DNA of 64,000 nt from Hoeflea_A sp965228435 (GCA_965228435.1 OZ245818.1:1922001-1986000), one strand, 5' to 3'. Counted from the first letter of the stretch, positions 8,578 through 20,555 are shown. Notes: generated by a model from the letters alone, not told the origin. Program-made: numbers and translations.

Positions 8578-9849
8578 ATGGGTAGCTTCTTCATACTGTT
8601 TGCAGGGATGCTGGTGAGCGGCATTCCAATCGCATTGGCTCTCGGGATCGGCGGCACCGCCTACCTCTACCTGTCCGGCAATGGAATGATGGTTCTGATG
8701 CTGCCGCAGCGCATGATGGCGGGGATCGACCAGTTTGTCCTGTTGACCATCCCGCTGTTTCTGCTGGCCGGTGCACTGATGAACTACGGTGGCATCACGG
8801 AACGCATCGTGGCATTTGCCCGTGCCATGGTCGGCCACCGGCGCGGCGGCATGTCGTCTGTTTCAGTCCTGTCTTCGGGCTTCTTCGCCGGCATTTCGGG
8901 AAGCGCCACGGCGGAGGCTTCAGCGCTCGGATCCATCCTTATTCCGACCATGTCGCGTCAAGGAATGCCACGTGCCTATGCCGCAGCGCTGATTGCGGTC
9001 AGTTCGGTCATGGGCCCCATCATTCCACCGTCCATCACCATGATTATCTACGGCGTCTTATCGGGCGCTTCCATCGGGCAGTTGTTCCTGGCCGGCGTGG
9101 TGCCCGGCATCGCCATCGCCACGGGACTGCTCATCTACGCGTCGTGGCGGGCGTGGCGCGACGACTTTCCGGTGACGGAGCGAATGGGTTTCGCGCATCG
9201 CCTGATGGCCACCCGCCGCACCCTGCCGGCGCTGATCCTTCCCCTGATCATTCTGGTCGGCATCAAGGCCGGGATATTCACGCCCACAGAAGCCGCCGTC
9301 GTCGCGGTGATCTATGCCCTGATCATCGGATTTGCCTATCGCGATTTGACGGCGGAGCGCGTCTGGGAGGCCCTGATCGCAACCTCGCTGGTCTCCGCTT
9401 CGATCCTGTTCATCACCTCCATGGCCAGCATCGTGTCCTTTGTGTTCACGTTGGAGCAGGTTCCCACCCGCATTGCCGAGCTCATGCTCATGGTGACCGA
9501 AAATCCATGGCTGATCCTGCTGCTCCTCAATATCTTCCTGCTCATCCTCGGGATGTTCCTGGAACCGATCTCCATCCTGATTTTGACAATGCCGATCCTG
9601 CTCAAAATCCAGACGCTCATCGGCATGGATCCGGTTCAGTTCGGAACGGTGGTCGTGCTCAATGTGGTCATCGGGATGGCAACGCCACCGGTCGGGATCT
9701 TGCTCTTCATCACAGCGGCCATCTCCGGCGAGCCGGTCACCCGGGTCATTCGCCAGGCCTTGCCGCTGATTGGAATCTGTCTTCTGGTCCTGGCCCTGGT
9801 CGCCATCATCCCGCAGCTGACCCTGTTCATACCTCGGGCCCTGAACTGA
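8578..9849 (+). CDS. TRAP transporter large permease (DctM family)
   Basis: A 423-residue inner-membrane protein with about a dozen hydrophobic segments. The family signature is present: PQRMMAGIDQFVLLTIPLF, then SVLSSGFFAGISGSATAEAS near residues 97-116 and GMATPPVGILLFITAAISGEP near 363-383. These glycine-rich clamp segments form the substrate and sodium path. Length is normal for DctM. It ends the cupin-dctPQM operon; no terminator hairpin with a T-tract is visible between its stop and the converging NTF2-like gene 79 bp away. Confidence 0.95.
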   Translation: MGSFFILFAGMLVSGIPIALALGIGGTAYLYLSGNGMMVLMLPQRMMAGIDQFVLLTIPLFLLAGALMNYGGITERIVAFARAMVGHRRGGMSSVSVLSSGFFAGISGSATAEASALGSILIPTMSRQGMPRAYAAALIAVSSVMGPIIPPSITMIIYGVLSGASIGQLFLAGVVPGIAIATGLLIYASWRAWRDDFPVTERMGFAHRLMATRRTLPALILPLIILVGIKAGIFTPTEAAVVAVIYALIIGFAYRDLTAERVWEALIATSLVSASILFITSMASIVSFVFTLEQVPTRIAELMLMVTENPWLILLLLNIFLLILGMFLEPISILILTMPILLKIQTLIGMDPVQFGTVVVLNVVIGMATPPVGILLFITAAISGEPVTRVIRQALPLIGICLLVLALVAIIPQLTLFIPRALN

Positions 9850-9928
9850 ACACTCTTTGGTTGATGCGACGCGGGAGCCGAACCATCGACATTCGACAGG
9901 GTTCTCATTGCAAGAAGCGGCAGCCGGA

Positions 9929-10333
9929 TCAGTCCTTCCAGAAGGCGTCGCTTTCGGCGGGCAGGGCTTCCACCATCCAGATGCGGGTGATCTGACCATC
10001 ACTGACCGACATGAGGAAGGCCGCAAAATTGTGAAGTGTGCGGCCTTTTCGCTCTGCTCGCACCTCCACCATGACCATCACCTGATCCGAAGAAACAGGC
10101 GCTATCTGCGTTGCCTTGATGCTGGGGCGAACCGTTTCGATATCCATGGCGTCAATCGAGGCCATGTATCCGTCCCGCCCATGAACCTGTGCCGTGCTGC
10201 CATCGGGCTGGGTGATTTCGGCGACAAGATCGACTGCCAAGCACGCGACAATGCGATCTCGATCGGCTGCATCAAAGGCCTCAACGAATGATGCGACGAC
10301 GGCAGCGGGGCTGCTTGGACTAGAGCCTATCAT
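9929..10333 (-). CDS. SnoaL-like / NTF2-fold small protein
   Basis: A roughly 134-residue protein with the NTF2/SnoaL-like cone fold pattern: an N-terminal helix pair (AAVVASFVEAFDAADRDRIVACLA), a VDLVAEITQPDGSTAQVHGRDGYMASI strand region, and a C-terminal sheet ending ITRIWMVEALPAESDAFW. Members are isomerases, hydratases or accessory proteins; no catalytic assignment is possible here. The start is uncertain: the ATG at 10333 fits the domain, while the frame remains open to 10423. It is convergent with the TRAP operon and lies just upstream of nothing co-directional except maeB's far end. Confidence 0.72.
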   Translation of the reverse strand: MIGSSPSSPAAVVASFVEAFDAADRDRIVACLAVDLVAEITQPDGSTAQVHGRDGYMASIDAMDIETVRPSIKATQIAPVSSDQVMVMVEVRAERKGRTLHNFAAFLMSVSDGQITRIWMVEALPAESDAFWKD

Positions 10334-10397
10334 GGTCCGACGATCAGTTGGTTCTTTTTCAAGGTGTCCCCCCACTCCTTTGAACCCTAAGTGCGCA

Positions 10398-12683
<2,286 letters not shown>

Positions 12684-12793
12684 GTTTCCTAACCTGTTGT
12701 GGGCGAACGGCGATACCGGTTCGCTTTGTGTTGTTTTTGACGCCGGTCAACCGTTAGGGTGCCCGGAACTCCCTGTAAAGTTCGTCTGCGACG

Positions 12794-15565
12794 ATGCAGC
12801 TTAGCGATATGATTGAAAGTTCCAACCGGGATATTGAGGAGACTGGCCATTCGGATGCCGAAAGCACGGCATCCGGTGCGAAAAACCTCACCTCCAAACA
12901 AAGCCGGGCAGCGGCCACTCCGATGATGGAGCAGTTCATCGCCATCAAGGCGGAGCATCCGGACGCGCTGCTGTTCTATCGCATGGGCGATTTTTACGAA
13001 CTGTTCTTCGACGACGCGGTGGAAGCGGCACAGGCGCTGGGCATCACGCTGACCAAGCGCGGCCAGCATCTGGGAGAGGATATCCCGATGTGCGGCGTGC
13101 CGGTTCACGCGGCCGACGATTACCTGCAGAAACTGATCGCCAAGGGATACCGGGTGGCCGTCTGCGAGCAGACGGAAGATCCGGCGGAGGCGCGCAAACG
13201 CGGCTCCAAGTCGGTGGTGCGGCGCGAAGTCATCCGGCTTGTGACGCCGGGCACGCTGACCGAGGAAAAGCTGCTCACCCCGGCGCAATCCAACTATCTG
13301 ATGGCGTCAGCCCGGGTAAAGGGCGGCGGCGGCATGGCTCTGGCGTGGGTCGATATCTCAACCGGAACGTTCCGCTTGGCGGAAACCAGCGCCGGGCGGC
13401 TGGTGGCGGATGTGATGCGGATCGACCCGCAGGAGCTGATCGTCGCCGACAGCGTGTTTCACGACGAGACCATGCGGGCCGAGTTCGATCAGCTCGGATC
13501 GGTCGTCACGCCGCAGCCTTCGGTGCTGTTCGACAGCGGCAGCGCCGAAGGGCGGTTGGCGCGGTTTTTCGAGGTCAAGACGCTCGACGGCTTCGGCACG
13601 TTTTCACGGCCGGAACTGGCGGCGGCGGCTGCCGTCATCGCCTATGTCGAGAAAACCCAGTTGGCCGAACGGCCCGTGCTGTCCCGGCCCGAACGCGAAA
13701 GCCACGGGTCGACCCTGTTCATCGATCCGGCAACGCGTACCAATCTGGAGCTGCTGAAGACGTTGTCGGGCGACCGGCGCGGCGGATTGCTGAAAACAAT
13801 CGACCGCACGGTGACCGGCGGTGGCGGGCGGCTTTTGTCGGAACGGCTGATGTCGCCGCTTACGGATCCTGACGGCATCAACCGGCGGCTCGAGTCGGTG
13901 TCCTGGTTCCTCGCCAACACCGCCCTTGCGGATGGCACGCGGGAAGCGCTGCGTGGCGCGCCCGACATGCCGCGAGCATTGTCGCGGATTGCCCTCAACC
14001 GCGGCGGTCCGCGGGATCTTGGCGCCATCCGCCAGGGGTTCGAGGCCGCCGGAATGCTGGCCGAATTGCTGGACGGCAAGGAAGCTCCGGAGGAAATTGC
14101 CGAGGCTTCGTCCGACCTGCAGGCATTGCCGGATGCAGTCGCTGCCATGCTCGACGCGGCGCTGGCCGACGAATTGCCCCTTCTCAAGCGCGATGGCGGT
14201 TTCGTTCGCTCGGGCCATCACGAAGAACTCGATGAAATGCGGGCGCTGCGCGACGAGTCGCGCAAGGTGATTGCCGGGCTACAACAGCAATATGCGGGCG
14301 ATACCGGCGTCAAATCGCTGAAGATCAAGCACAACAATGTGCTCGGCTATTTCATCGAAGTGACCGCCGGCAATTCAGCAGCGCTGACCGAGGGCGACGA
14401 GGCCAAGGCGCGGTTCATCCACCGCCAGACCATGGCCAACGCCATGCGCTTCACCACGACGGAACTGGCGGATCTTGAAAGCCGCATTGCCAATGCCGCC
14501 GACCGCGCCCTGACGATCGAACTGGAAATCTACGGGCAACTGACCGATGCCGTGACCGCCGTGGCCGAGGCCATCAGCCGGGCAGCGCGCGCGATCGCCG
14601 CCATCGACGTGTCCGCTGCACTCGCACGATTGGCCGAGGAACAGGGCTATTGCCGCCCTACCGTGGACCTCTCGACCCGCTTCCGAATCGTTGGCGGCCG
14701 CCATCCGGTGGTCGAGCAGGCTTTGCGCAAACAGGCGGAGGGCCCGTTCGTTGCCAACGATTGCGATCTGTCCCCGGCAGATGGCGCACAGGAAGGTGCG
14801 ATCTGGCTCCTGACCGGACCCAATATGGGTGGCAAGTCGACCTTCCTGCGGCAGAACGCGCTGATTGCGATCCTGGCACAGATGGGGTCCTTCGTGCCGG
14901 CAGGCAGCGCCGAAATCGGCGTCGTCGACCGGCTGTTTTCCCGGGTCGGCGCCTCGGACGACCTGGCCCGCGGGCGCTCGACCTTCATGGTCGAGATGGT
15001 GGAGACCGCGGCCATCCTCAACCAGGCGAGCGAGCGCTCGCTGGTCATTCTCGATGAGATCGGCCGCGGCACGGCGACCTTCGATGGATTGTCGATTGCC
15101 TGGGCTGCCGTCGAACACCTGCACGAGGTCAATCGCTGCCGCGGCCTCTTCGCCACGCACTTCCATGAACTGACCGTGCTGTCCGAAAAACTCGATCGGC
15201 TTGCCAACGCCACCATGCGGGTCAAGGAGTGGGAGGGCGACGTGATCTTTCTGCATGAGGTTGGCCCTGGTGCTGCAGACCGCTCCTACGGCATCCAGGT
15301 GGCGCGCCTGGCCGGCCTGCCGGAAGCAGTGGTCTCCCGCGCGCGCGCCGTGCTCGACCAGTTGGAAGAAGGCGAACGCCAGAGCCCGGCCCGCCAGTTG
15401 GTCGATGACCTGCCGCTGTTTTCAGTCGAGGTCAACCGCGAACCGGCGCCGCACAGCGGCCCGTCGGAGGTAGAGGACGAGCTCGCTGACCTCAATCCGG
15501 ATGACATGACGCCCCGCGAGGCGCTGGAAGCACTCTACGCGCTTCGGGCAAAGCTGCAGAAATAA
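12794..15565 (+). CDS. mutS: DNA mismatch repair protein MutS
   Basis: A 923-residue mismatch-recognition ATPase. The mismatch-binding Phe-X-Glu is visible as FYEL in MGDFYELFFDDAVEAA near residues 65-72. The Walker A is GPNMGGKST near 675, followed by DDLARGRSTFMVEMVETAAIL and the Walker B LVILDEIGRGTATFDGLSIA, and ATHFHELTVL. It binds mispaired DNA and recruits MutL. The first 43 residues before TPMMEQF are a charged extension of low similarity to E. coli MutS, as is common in Rhizobiales. An internal start at that Met is possible but has no better ribosome site. Confidence 0.97.
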   Translation: MQLSDMIESSNRDIEETGHSDAESTASGAKNLTSKQSRAAATPMMEQFIAIKAEHPDALLFYRMGDFYELFFDDAVEAAQALGITLTKRGQHLGEDIPMCGVPVHAADDYLQKLIAKGYRVAVCEQTEDPAEARKRGSKSVVRREVIRLVTPGTLTEEKLLTPAQSNYLMASARVKGGGGMALAWVDISTGTFRLAETSAGRLVADVMRIDPQELIVADSVFHDETMRAEFDQLGSVVTPQPSVLFDSGSAEGRLARFFEVKTLDGFGTFSRPELAAAAAVIAYVEKTQLAERPVLSRPERESHGSTLFIDPATRTNLELLKTLSGDRRGGLLKTIDRTVTGGGGRLLSERLMSPLTDPDGINRRLESVSWFLANTALADGTREALRGAPDMPRALSRIALNRGGPRDLGAIRQGFEAAGMLAELLDGKEAPEEIAEASSDLQALPDAVAAMLDAALADELPLLKRDGGFVRSGHHEELDEMRALRDESRKVIAGLQQQYAGDTGVKSLKIKHNNVLGYFIEVTAGNSAALTEGDEAKARFIHRQTMANAMRFTTTELADLESRIANAADRALTIELEIYGQLTDAVTAVAEAISRAARAIAAIDVSAALARLAEEQGYCRPTVDLSTRFRIVGGRHPVVEQALRKQAEGPFVANDCDLSPADGAQEGAIWLLTGPNMGGKSTFLRQNALIAILAQMGSFVPAGSAEIGVVDRLFSRVGASDDLARGRSTFMVEMVETAAILNQASERSLVILDEIGRGTATFDGLSIAWAAVEHLHEVNRCRGLFATHFHELTVLSEKLDRLANATMRVKEWEGDVIFLHEVGPGAADRSYGIQVARLAGLPEAVVSRARAVLDQLEEGERQSPARQLVDDLPLFSVEVNREPAPHSGPSEVEDELADLNPDDMTPREALEALYALRAKLQK

Positions 15566-15607
15566 GCGGCAAGTTTTGTGAGCGCGGCTCGGACGACTGC
15601 GACTCAT

Positions 15608-16498
15608 TTACTCCCTGTCCCCATGGCTGATGCGTCCGACCGTCTCGACCTGGATCGTCGCGTGCGCAATGCCGAAATCATCGGCGAGGGCCTGGCGGAC
15701 GGATTGCAGCGCTGGGTCGTGATCGACGCCCTCTTCGACCACGGCATGCAGGGTGAGCACCGGATGTTCGCCGGTCAGCGACCAGATGTGGACATGGTGG
15801 ATGTCGACCACGCCGGGGATTTCGGCGACCAGTTTCTCGGACAGATCCGCCGGATCGACGTTTTCCGGCGTTCCCTCAAGCAGAATGTGACCTGATCTGC
15901 GGATGATGTCGTAGGCGGCACGCAGCACCAGCAATGCCACCAGGACCGACAGGATCGGATCGATCGGGTTCCAGCCGGTCCACAGGATGATCAGTGCAGC
16001 GACAATGGCGGCGACGGACCCCAGCATATCGCCCATCACGTGCAACGCTGCGCCGCGAATGTTGAGGTTTTCGCGGTTGCCCGACTGCAGGATGGCGAAT
16101 GAGACGATGTTGACGACAAGGCCGATGACCGCGATGACCAGCATCGGACCGGCCAGCACATGCACCGGATCCGAGATGCGTTCCACCGCCTCGTAGGTTA
16201 TCCAGATGGCGATGATGAACAGGCTGATGCCGTTGACGAAAGCGGCGAGAACCTGGAAGCGCTGGTAGCCGTAGGAACGTTTCAGATCCGGTTTCCGGTC
16301 GGCGATGCGAAAGGCCAGCCAGGAGAGTCCCAGCGCAACGCAATCCGTCAGCATGTGGCCGGCGTCGGCGATCAAAGCGAGAGATCCGGCCCAAAGGCCG
16401 CCGACAAACTCGGCCACCATGAAGGTCGCAGTCAGAATCAGAGCCCAGAACACCCGAACGCGATTAGCTCGGGTACCGTGAGCATGATCATGGGCCAT
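15608..16498 (-). CDS. Cation diffusion facilitator family exporter (Zn/Co/Cd type)
   Basis: A 296-residue inner-membrane CDF transporter with six hydrophobic segments. The metal-site helices are clear: ADAGHMLTDCVALGLS (His-x3-Asp, helix 2, near residue 44) and ALHVMGDMLGSVAAIV (His-x3-Asp, helix 5), the HD-HD set typical of zinc exporters. The N-terminus MAHDHAHG is His-rich. The cytoplasmic C-terminal domain holds VVDIHHVHIWSLTGEHPVLTLH. It exchanges cytosolic Zn for protons. GGAGTAGGAA precedes the ATG. It converges on mutS (42 bp between stops). Confidence 0.94.
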   Translation of the reverse strand: MAHDHAHGTRANRVRVFWALILTATFMVAEFVGGLWAGSLALIADAGHMLTDCVALGLSWLAFRIADRKPDLKRSYGYQRFQVLAAFVNGISLFIIAIWITYEAVERISDPVHVLAGPMLVIAVIGLVVNIVSFAILQSGNRENLNIRGAALHVMGDMLGSVAAIVAALIILWTGWNPIDPILSVLVALLVLRAAYDIIRRSGHILLEGTPENVDPADLSEKLVAEIPGVVDIHHVHIWSLTGEHPVLTLHAVVEEGVDHDPALQSVRQALADDFGIAHATIQVETVGRISHGDRE

Positions 16499-16548
16499 GG
16501 TGTATTCCTACTCCACCGTCCTTGGTGGTACGCGTCGCCCCAAATGCG

Positions 16549-17649
16549 TCATCCCGGCTTGCACATTGATGCAAGCAGCGCCTCCGTCAGCCGCGCGGCA
16601 TCCTCACGGGTTTCCAGAAACGCCCGCAGCGGAGATACGGTGGTCGATGCCTGTAACGGTGCCCCTTCGGGACAGGCCGCGAACGAACGACAGGCGGAGA
16701 GTATCCGGTCGGCGTGATCAGGCGCTTCGGAGCCGGTGATGGCGTGTAGCGACAGTTTCCTGAAACAACCGACCGCTGCCCGGGAATCCTGCGAACCGAC
16801 AGGTCCCGCGGCTTCCGCCGAAATTTGCAGACTTGCGATGGCAAAGGCGAGATTTGATGCCCCCGTCAACAGCCGTTCCTCGAACGCAAGCTTCTCCGCC
16901 GGCAGCATGCGTTTTCGCTGGCGCAAGGCATTCGTCAGGTCTCCCCGCAAGGCGGACAGTTCCACCGAAGCCTTTTCAAGCGCCGTCTCAAGCTGTGCCA
17001 CATCACCCGTGATCAGCTCAAAATCCGCCAGCAGCGCAACGGCCCCGAACAGGCCCGCCAGCTCGGTTGCACTCGCCTGCCATCGAACATCCGGAACGTC
17101 GGTGACGTTGGCGGCTTCCAGAGCCTGTAGTGCTTGCTTCACGACGCTCAGGGCCTCACCGCCATATTGCGTTGCATCGTCTGCAAGACTCGCCAGCGGT
17201 GGGGTGTTTTGATTGGCCGAGCGTTCGTAAAGCTGAGTCAAATCGGTCAACCTCACTGCGACCGCGCCAAGCCGATAACGGTCGGCAAACAGTCGATCGC
17301 CGTAGGCGCAATAGTCGGCTTCGGTCAGGGCCGACGCGCAGGCCTGCGGACACTGTTTGGCCTTGTTGGCGATCTCGCTGGCGCGCGAGAATTCGGCGTC
17401 AGCCGCTTGCGCAAGGTCGTTCGCGACCGAGGCTCCCGGCTCTTTGGTGCAGAAGTCACCGCCGGCAAGCGAAACGGCAGCCAGCGGCTGCTGTTCCAGG
17501 CGCTGCAGAATCGCGTCGAAGACGGTGGAGCCGCCATTGATCCGCGTGCCTTCGAAGTAACGGCAGGCCACGCACTCATCGCCGGCCGCCTGAGCCGGAA
17601 GGGTAAAGGCTGTCGCCGCGACCAAGATTCCCGCAATCGCACCACGCAC
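16549..17649 (-). CDS. Secreted protein of unknown function, cysteine-rich N-terminal half
   Basis: A 366-residue protein with a Sec signal peptide (hydrophobic IAGILVAATAFTLPAQA, cleavage near residue 21). The mature part opens with ECVACRYF and has further Cys in GDFCTKEP, KQCPQACAS and DYCAYGD, then GCFRK, ACRSFAACPE and MCKPG near the C-terminus: enough for several disulfides. The middle is Ala- and Leu-rich helix (residues about 160-270). I find no known domain. The start is a GTG with AGGAGGAAG in front, which is why no ATG was chosen. It stands alone on this strand: 51 bp upstream of the CDF start and 100 bp from the next operon's end. Confidence 0.78.
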   Translation of the reverse strand: MRGAIAGILVAATAFTLPAQAAGDECVACRYFEGTRINGGSTVFDAILQRLEQQPLAAVSLAGGDFCTKEPGASVANDLAQAADAEFSRASEIANKAKQCPQACASALTEADYCAYGDRLFADRYRLGAVAVRLTDLTQLYERSANQNTPPLASLADDATQYGGEALSVVKQALQALEAANVTDVPDVRWQASATELAGLFGAVALLADFELITGDVAQLETALEKASVELSALRGDLTNALRQRKRMLPAEKLAFEERLLTGASNLAFAIASLQISAEAAGPVGSQDSRAAVGCFRKLSLHAITGSEAPDHADRILSACRSFAACPEGAPLQASTTVSPLRAFLETREDAARLTEALLASMCKPG

Positions 17650-17748
17650 GGCACTTCCTCCTGCTTTCCCGCCTGTGTCAAATCAGACAAACCGCCGCGA
17701 AACTATACAGATTGTGGTTGGGTTGTCGAAAACGATGCCGCGCTACGG

Positions 17749-19464
17749 TTAGTCTTTGGTTGCTTGCGCATCGACACCACAAACGCGGTGACCATCGAGC
17801 AGTCCGGCCTTAGGCTCCAGACAGCCTCGATAATGGATCAGCAGGCCGATAACGGGCAGCGACAGGCGCACGTCGAAACGAAACCTGCCTCGCTCGTCTT
17901 CAAACTCCGTCGCCTGCGATCCTGGCCGGAGAAATCGCGGCATGGGGATACCGAACAGGCGCCATGCGGACACCGGCAATTCGAGAGAATCGTCTTTAAC
18001 GGCCACCTCAAGCTTGAAGGACAAAGCGCCAAAAGTCTCGGTGACCGTTCCTTCTTGGTGGGGTTCCAGTCGCGACGAGAACCGGCGACCGCCGAAATTT
18101 CGCGTCCAGATCTCCGAACCGCCGGGACCGTCGCCAATGATACGGTCGACGGAAACCGTGACCGGAATTCCGGTGCCGGCTTCCGGCATTCCCATCAGTC
18201 TGCGGATTATTCGCCCCGGCAGGCCGCCGCCCGTTTCGATGTCGGCAAAACCGCACCAGACGGGCACGCCGGATAGACCATGAAAGTCGCGGACGGCCGG
18301 GGGCAACCTTCCGATTGCATGCGATCCAAGCGCTTCGTCGAACGCGGAATGTTTGAATACCCGCACATCCTGGTGCGTAGTGATCGCGTGGGGCGCCATC
18401 TCCGCTTCTATGTCGGCAAGCGACAGAGCATCGCCGGCGATCCGGGCGCCGGGTTCGACCCGGTCTTGCAGAAGGGAACGAACCGCAGCGATCGCGGGCA
18501 ATGTTGGGACAAACAGCCCGTCACCGCGCTGTGCCAGAAGCGACCATCGGCGCGTGACCAGTTGACCTTGCTGATCCAGTCCAGTGGCTTCGACCAACAT
18601 TCCACCGCGATCTCCCGTCGTCAGGCGGGTGATCTTGCGAGCTGCCAGCAGCATTGAGCTCAAGGGGTCAAGGTTGCCGAGCAGGGCGACACGACGCAGA
18701 GCTGCCAGGAATTCGAGACCATATTGTTCGAGCGATGACTCAAGCCCCGCCTCGAACTCGACCCGTGATGTGACGGCATAGCGGCTTGCCAGCAGATCCG
18801 CATCGCTGGTTTCTACCGGCGCAACACGACGCCGGCCGAGACCGGGCACCTCCAGGAACCGGCCCCCGCACCATCCCGGCGTCGTCTGCATGCGGCCCTC
18901 GCGCCAGACCGTAACCGATCGGCCTGCATAGCTGAGGACGGCTGAAACAACAGCCTGTCCGACGTCACTTCGACCGCCCGGTGTGATCGCAATGCGCAGG
19001 CGATCGAGCCGCTGCCACCCACCGACGAGCTCCCGTACAGCGGCCGCCGACAGCGCCGGGGTCGAGCTGGCGCCGGCCAACGCCGCAACACCTGCCTCCT
19101 GAGCCGGCGTGTCCAGCGCAGCGGTGTAGCCCATCAGGTAGTCTCGGGCATCCGCCAGATCGACCACGTGGGCACCAGCCTCTATTGCTGCCAGGGGTAG
19201 CCGATATCCGGCACCCTGAAACGGCCCGGACGCATCGATCACCAGCCAGGGCTTCAAGCGTTGCAGCGCCGGCTCCAGATCAAGCCGATGGTCGAGAGCA
19301 ACAGCGTCCACTTCGGCGAGACCTTTGAGCGACATGGCCAGGGATTGCGCCCTGTCCAGCCGCCGCGACGCCACAACGAGTGCAAGGCCCTCCATATTGG
19401 CCAGACCCCACGAAAGCCGCCGCCCGAAAACGCCGGTGGCGCCGATCAGCAGCACACGACGCAC
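17749..19464 (-). CDS. Saccharopine dehydrogenase-like NAD(P) domain fused to DUF4166
   Basis: A 571-residue fusion. The N-terminal Rossmann domain starts at once with RVLLIGATGVFGRRLS (GxTGxxG, residues 3-18) and looks like saccharopine-dehydrogenase-type oxidoreductases (AIEAGAHVVDLADARDYL near 100). From about residue 395 to 560 it is DUF4166 (FHGLSGVPVWCGFADIETG, WTRNFGGRRFSSRL, GRFRFDVRLSLPVIGLLIHY). The start is a GTG preceded by GGAGG seven bases away. That site lies inside the end of the DCC gene, whose stop is two bases before the GTG, so translation is likely coupled. Last gene of a four-gene operon that encodes DUF4166 twice. Substrate unknown. Confidence 0.85.
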   Translation of the reverse strand: MRRVLLIGATGVFGRRLSWGLANMEGLALVVASRRLDRAQSLAMSLKGLAEVDAVALDHRLDLEPALQRLKPWLVIDASGPFQGAGYRLPLAAIEAGAHVVDLADARDYLMGYTAALDTPAQEAGVAALAGASSTPALSAAAVRELVGGWQRLDRLRIAITPGGRSDVGQAVVSAVLSYAGRSVTVWREGRMQTTPGWCGGRFLEVPGLGRRRVAPVETSDADLLASRYAVTSRVEFEAGLESSLEQYGLEFLAALRRVALLGNLDPLSSMLLAARKITRLTTGDRGGMLVEATGLDQQGQLVTRRWSLLAQRGDGLFVPTLPAIAAVRSLLQDRVEPGARIAGDALSLADIEAEMAPHAITTHQDVRVFKHSAFDEALGSHAIGRLPPAVRDFHGLSGVPVWCGFADIETGGGLPGRIIRRLMGMPEAGTGIPVTVSVDRIIGDGPGGSEIWTRNFGGRRFSSRLEPHQEGTVTETFGALSFKLEVAVKDDSLELPVSAWRLFGIPMPRFLRPGSQATEFEDERGRFRFDVRLSLPVIGLLIHYRGCLEPKAGLLDGHRVCGVDAQATKD

Positions 19465-19466
19465 CG

Positions 19467-19871
19467 TCAAACCTCCGGCAATGTAAATCGATGGCGTTCG
19501 GCCGGCCCCACAGCCAGACATCGGTCGCTGCGACCGAACAGGCGATAGCGATTGGCCGCAACGAGATCGTAGACGACATCACGCAAGGGCCGTGGCATCC
19601 AACGCCCGATCCTCAGAAGGCGGGCCGGCCCGCCGACATGGCGAAGCAATGCCATCACGCCATCGGACCGAATGTACGCCGTGCCGTCTTCGATGAAGGC
19701 GAAGGTCTCGGGGTTGCGCGGGTCGATACCGTATTCAGCGGCCAGCTTCTGCCCCTCCGCCGATTGGATCGCGACAAAACGCATGTCCGACTGTTTTTCG
19801 TGCTGCAAAACATAGCGAACGGTCCGCGAGCACAGCAGGCAAACACCATCGAACAGGAAGACGCGGCTCAT
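19467..19871 (-). CDS. Thiol-disulfide oxidoreductase DCC family protein (DUF393)
   Basis: A 134-residue DCC/DUF393 protein. FLFDGVCLLCSRTV at residues 5-18 contains the family motif DGxCxxC, a thioredoxin-like redox-active pair that follows a conserved Asp. ESDMRFVAIQSAEGQ-like sequence and a C-terminal YRLFGRSDRC complete the usual short domain. The reaction is unproven in most organisms. ATGA overlap with the DUF4166 gene upstream (19868-19871) and a 2-base gap to the dehydrogenase-like gene downstream show tight operon packing. Confidence 0.9.
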   Translation of the reverse strand: MSRVFLFDGVCLLCSRTVRYVLQHEKQSDMRFVAIQSAEGQKLAAEYGIDPRNPETFAFIEDGTAYIRSDGVMALLRHVGGPARLLRIGRWMPRPLRDVVYDLVAANRYRLFGRSDRCLAVGPAERHRFTLPEV

Positions 19872-20536
19872 GCGCGCTCCTCGCGATATAGCCCTTCCTG
19901 GTAGAGCAACTCGCCGAACAGCGGATGCGTCAGCTCCAGCGAAAACCGGAAGCGGCCACGCTCTGTCTCTTCATGGCGCACCGTCAGGCGACCGGGCGCC
20001 AACCAACGCGGTAGGGTCAACCGCAATCGGCCGATATCGATATGGTAGGCGTGGTCGTTGAACACCAATGCCCCGTCCTCGACGGAAATCCGCAGGGCAA
20101 TGGTGATGCCGCAGCCAATATACTCTTCCAGACCCGTCGGGCCGCAAAAGCGTTTGGCCGAATGGATGATCTGCGGAAAGCCGGTGCGGTTTGCATAGAG
20201 CCGCGTCCAGACCTGGCCACCCGTGGCCACATCCTCCGTCACCGTTACGACCGACGGAACGTCAGTGTCGTCGAAAACAGGGAGAGGCGATCCGATGACC
20301 CGAAGCGCATTGGCCAGAAGCCAGCCAAGGCGATTGTGACGCTGAACGGTCAGGCGTCCGACGAAAACCGCGGTCTCGCCGCCGCGAACGCGCTTGGAGA
20401 AACGACGGCGAACGTCCTCGGGAAGCTGCTGCCAGTCACGCGTCGGCAGCAGCGACCGAAACCTCAAGTCGCCCAGCGGTTCAGATGCCTGGACAGAGGG
20501 TCCCTCGAACACTTTCCGGCGTGCCGGATAGGCCAT
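19868..20536 (-). CDS. DUF4166 domain protein
   Basis: A 222-residue protein made almost wholly of DUF4166: LPEDVRRRFSKRV near residues 38-50, TDVPSVVTVTEDVATGGQVWTRLY near 92-115, and GRFRFSLELTHPLFGELLYQEGLY at the C-terminus. The same domain ends the dehydrogenase-like protein two genes on, with matching blocks (WTRxxxxxxxF, GRFRFxxxLxxPxxGxLxxxxG). GGAG lies nine bases before the ATG. No enzyme motif is visible; it may be a lipid- or ligand-binding beta fold, but this is a guess from the alternating hydrophobic pattern. Confidence 0.85.
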   Translation of the reverse strand: MAYPARRKVFEGPSVQASEPLGDLRFRSLLPTRDWQQLPEDVRRRFSKRVRGGETAVFVGRLTVQRHNRLGWLLANALRVIGSPLPVFDDTDVPSVVTVTEDVATGGQVWTRLYANRTGFPQIIHSAKRFCGPTGLEEYIGCGITIALRISVEDGALVFNDHAYHIDIGRLRLTLPRWLAPGRLTVRHEETERGRFRFSLELTHPLFGELLYQEGLYREERA

Positions 20537-20555
20537 GGCTATAGCTCCGTTGCCG

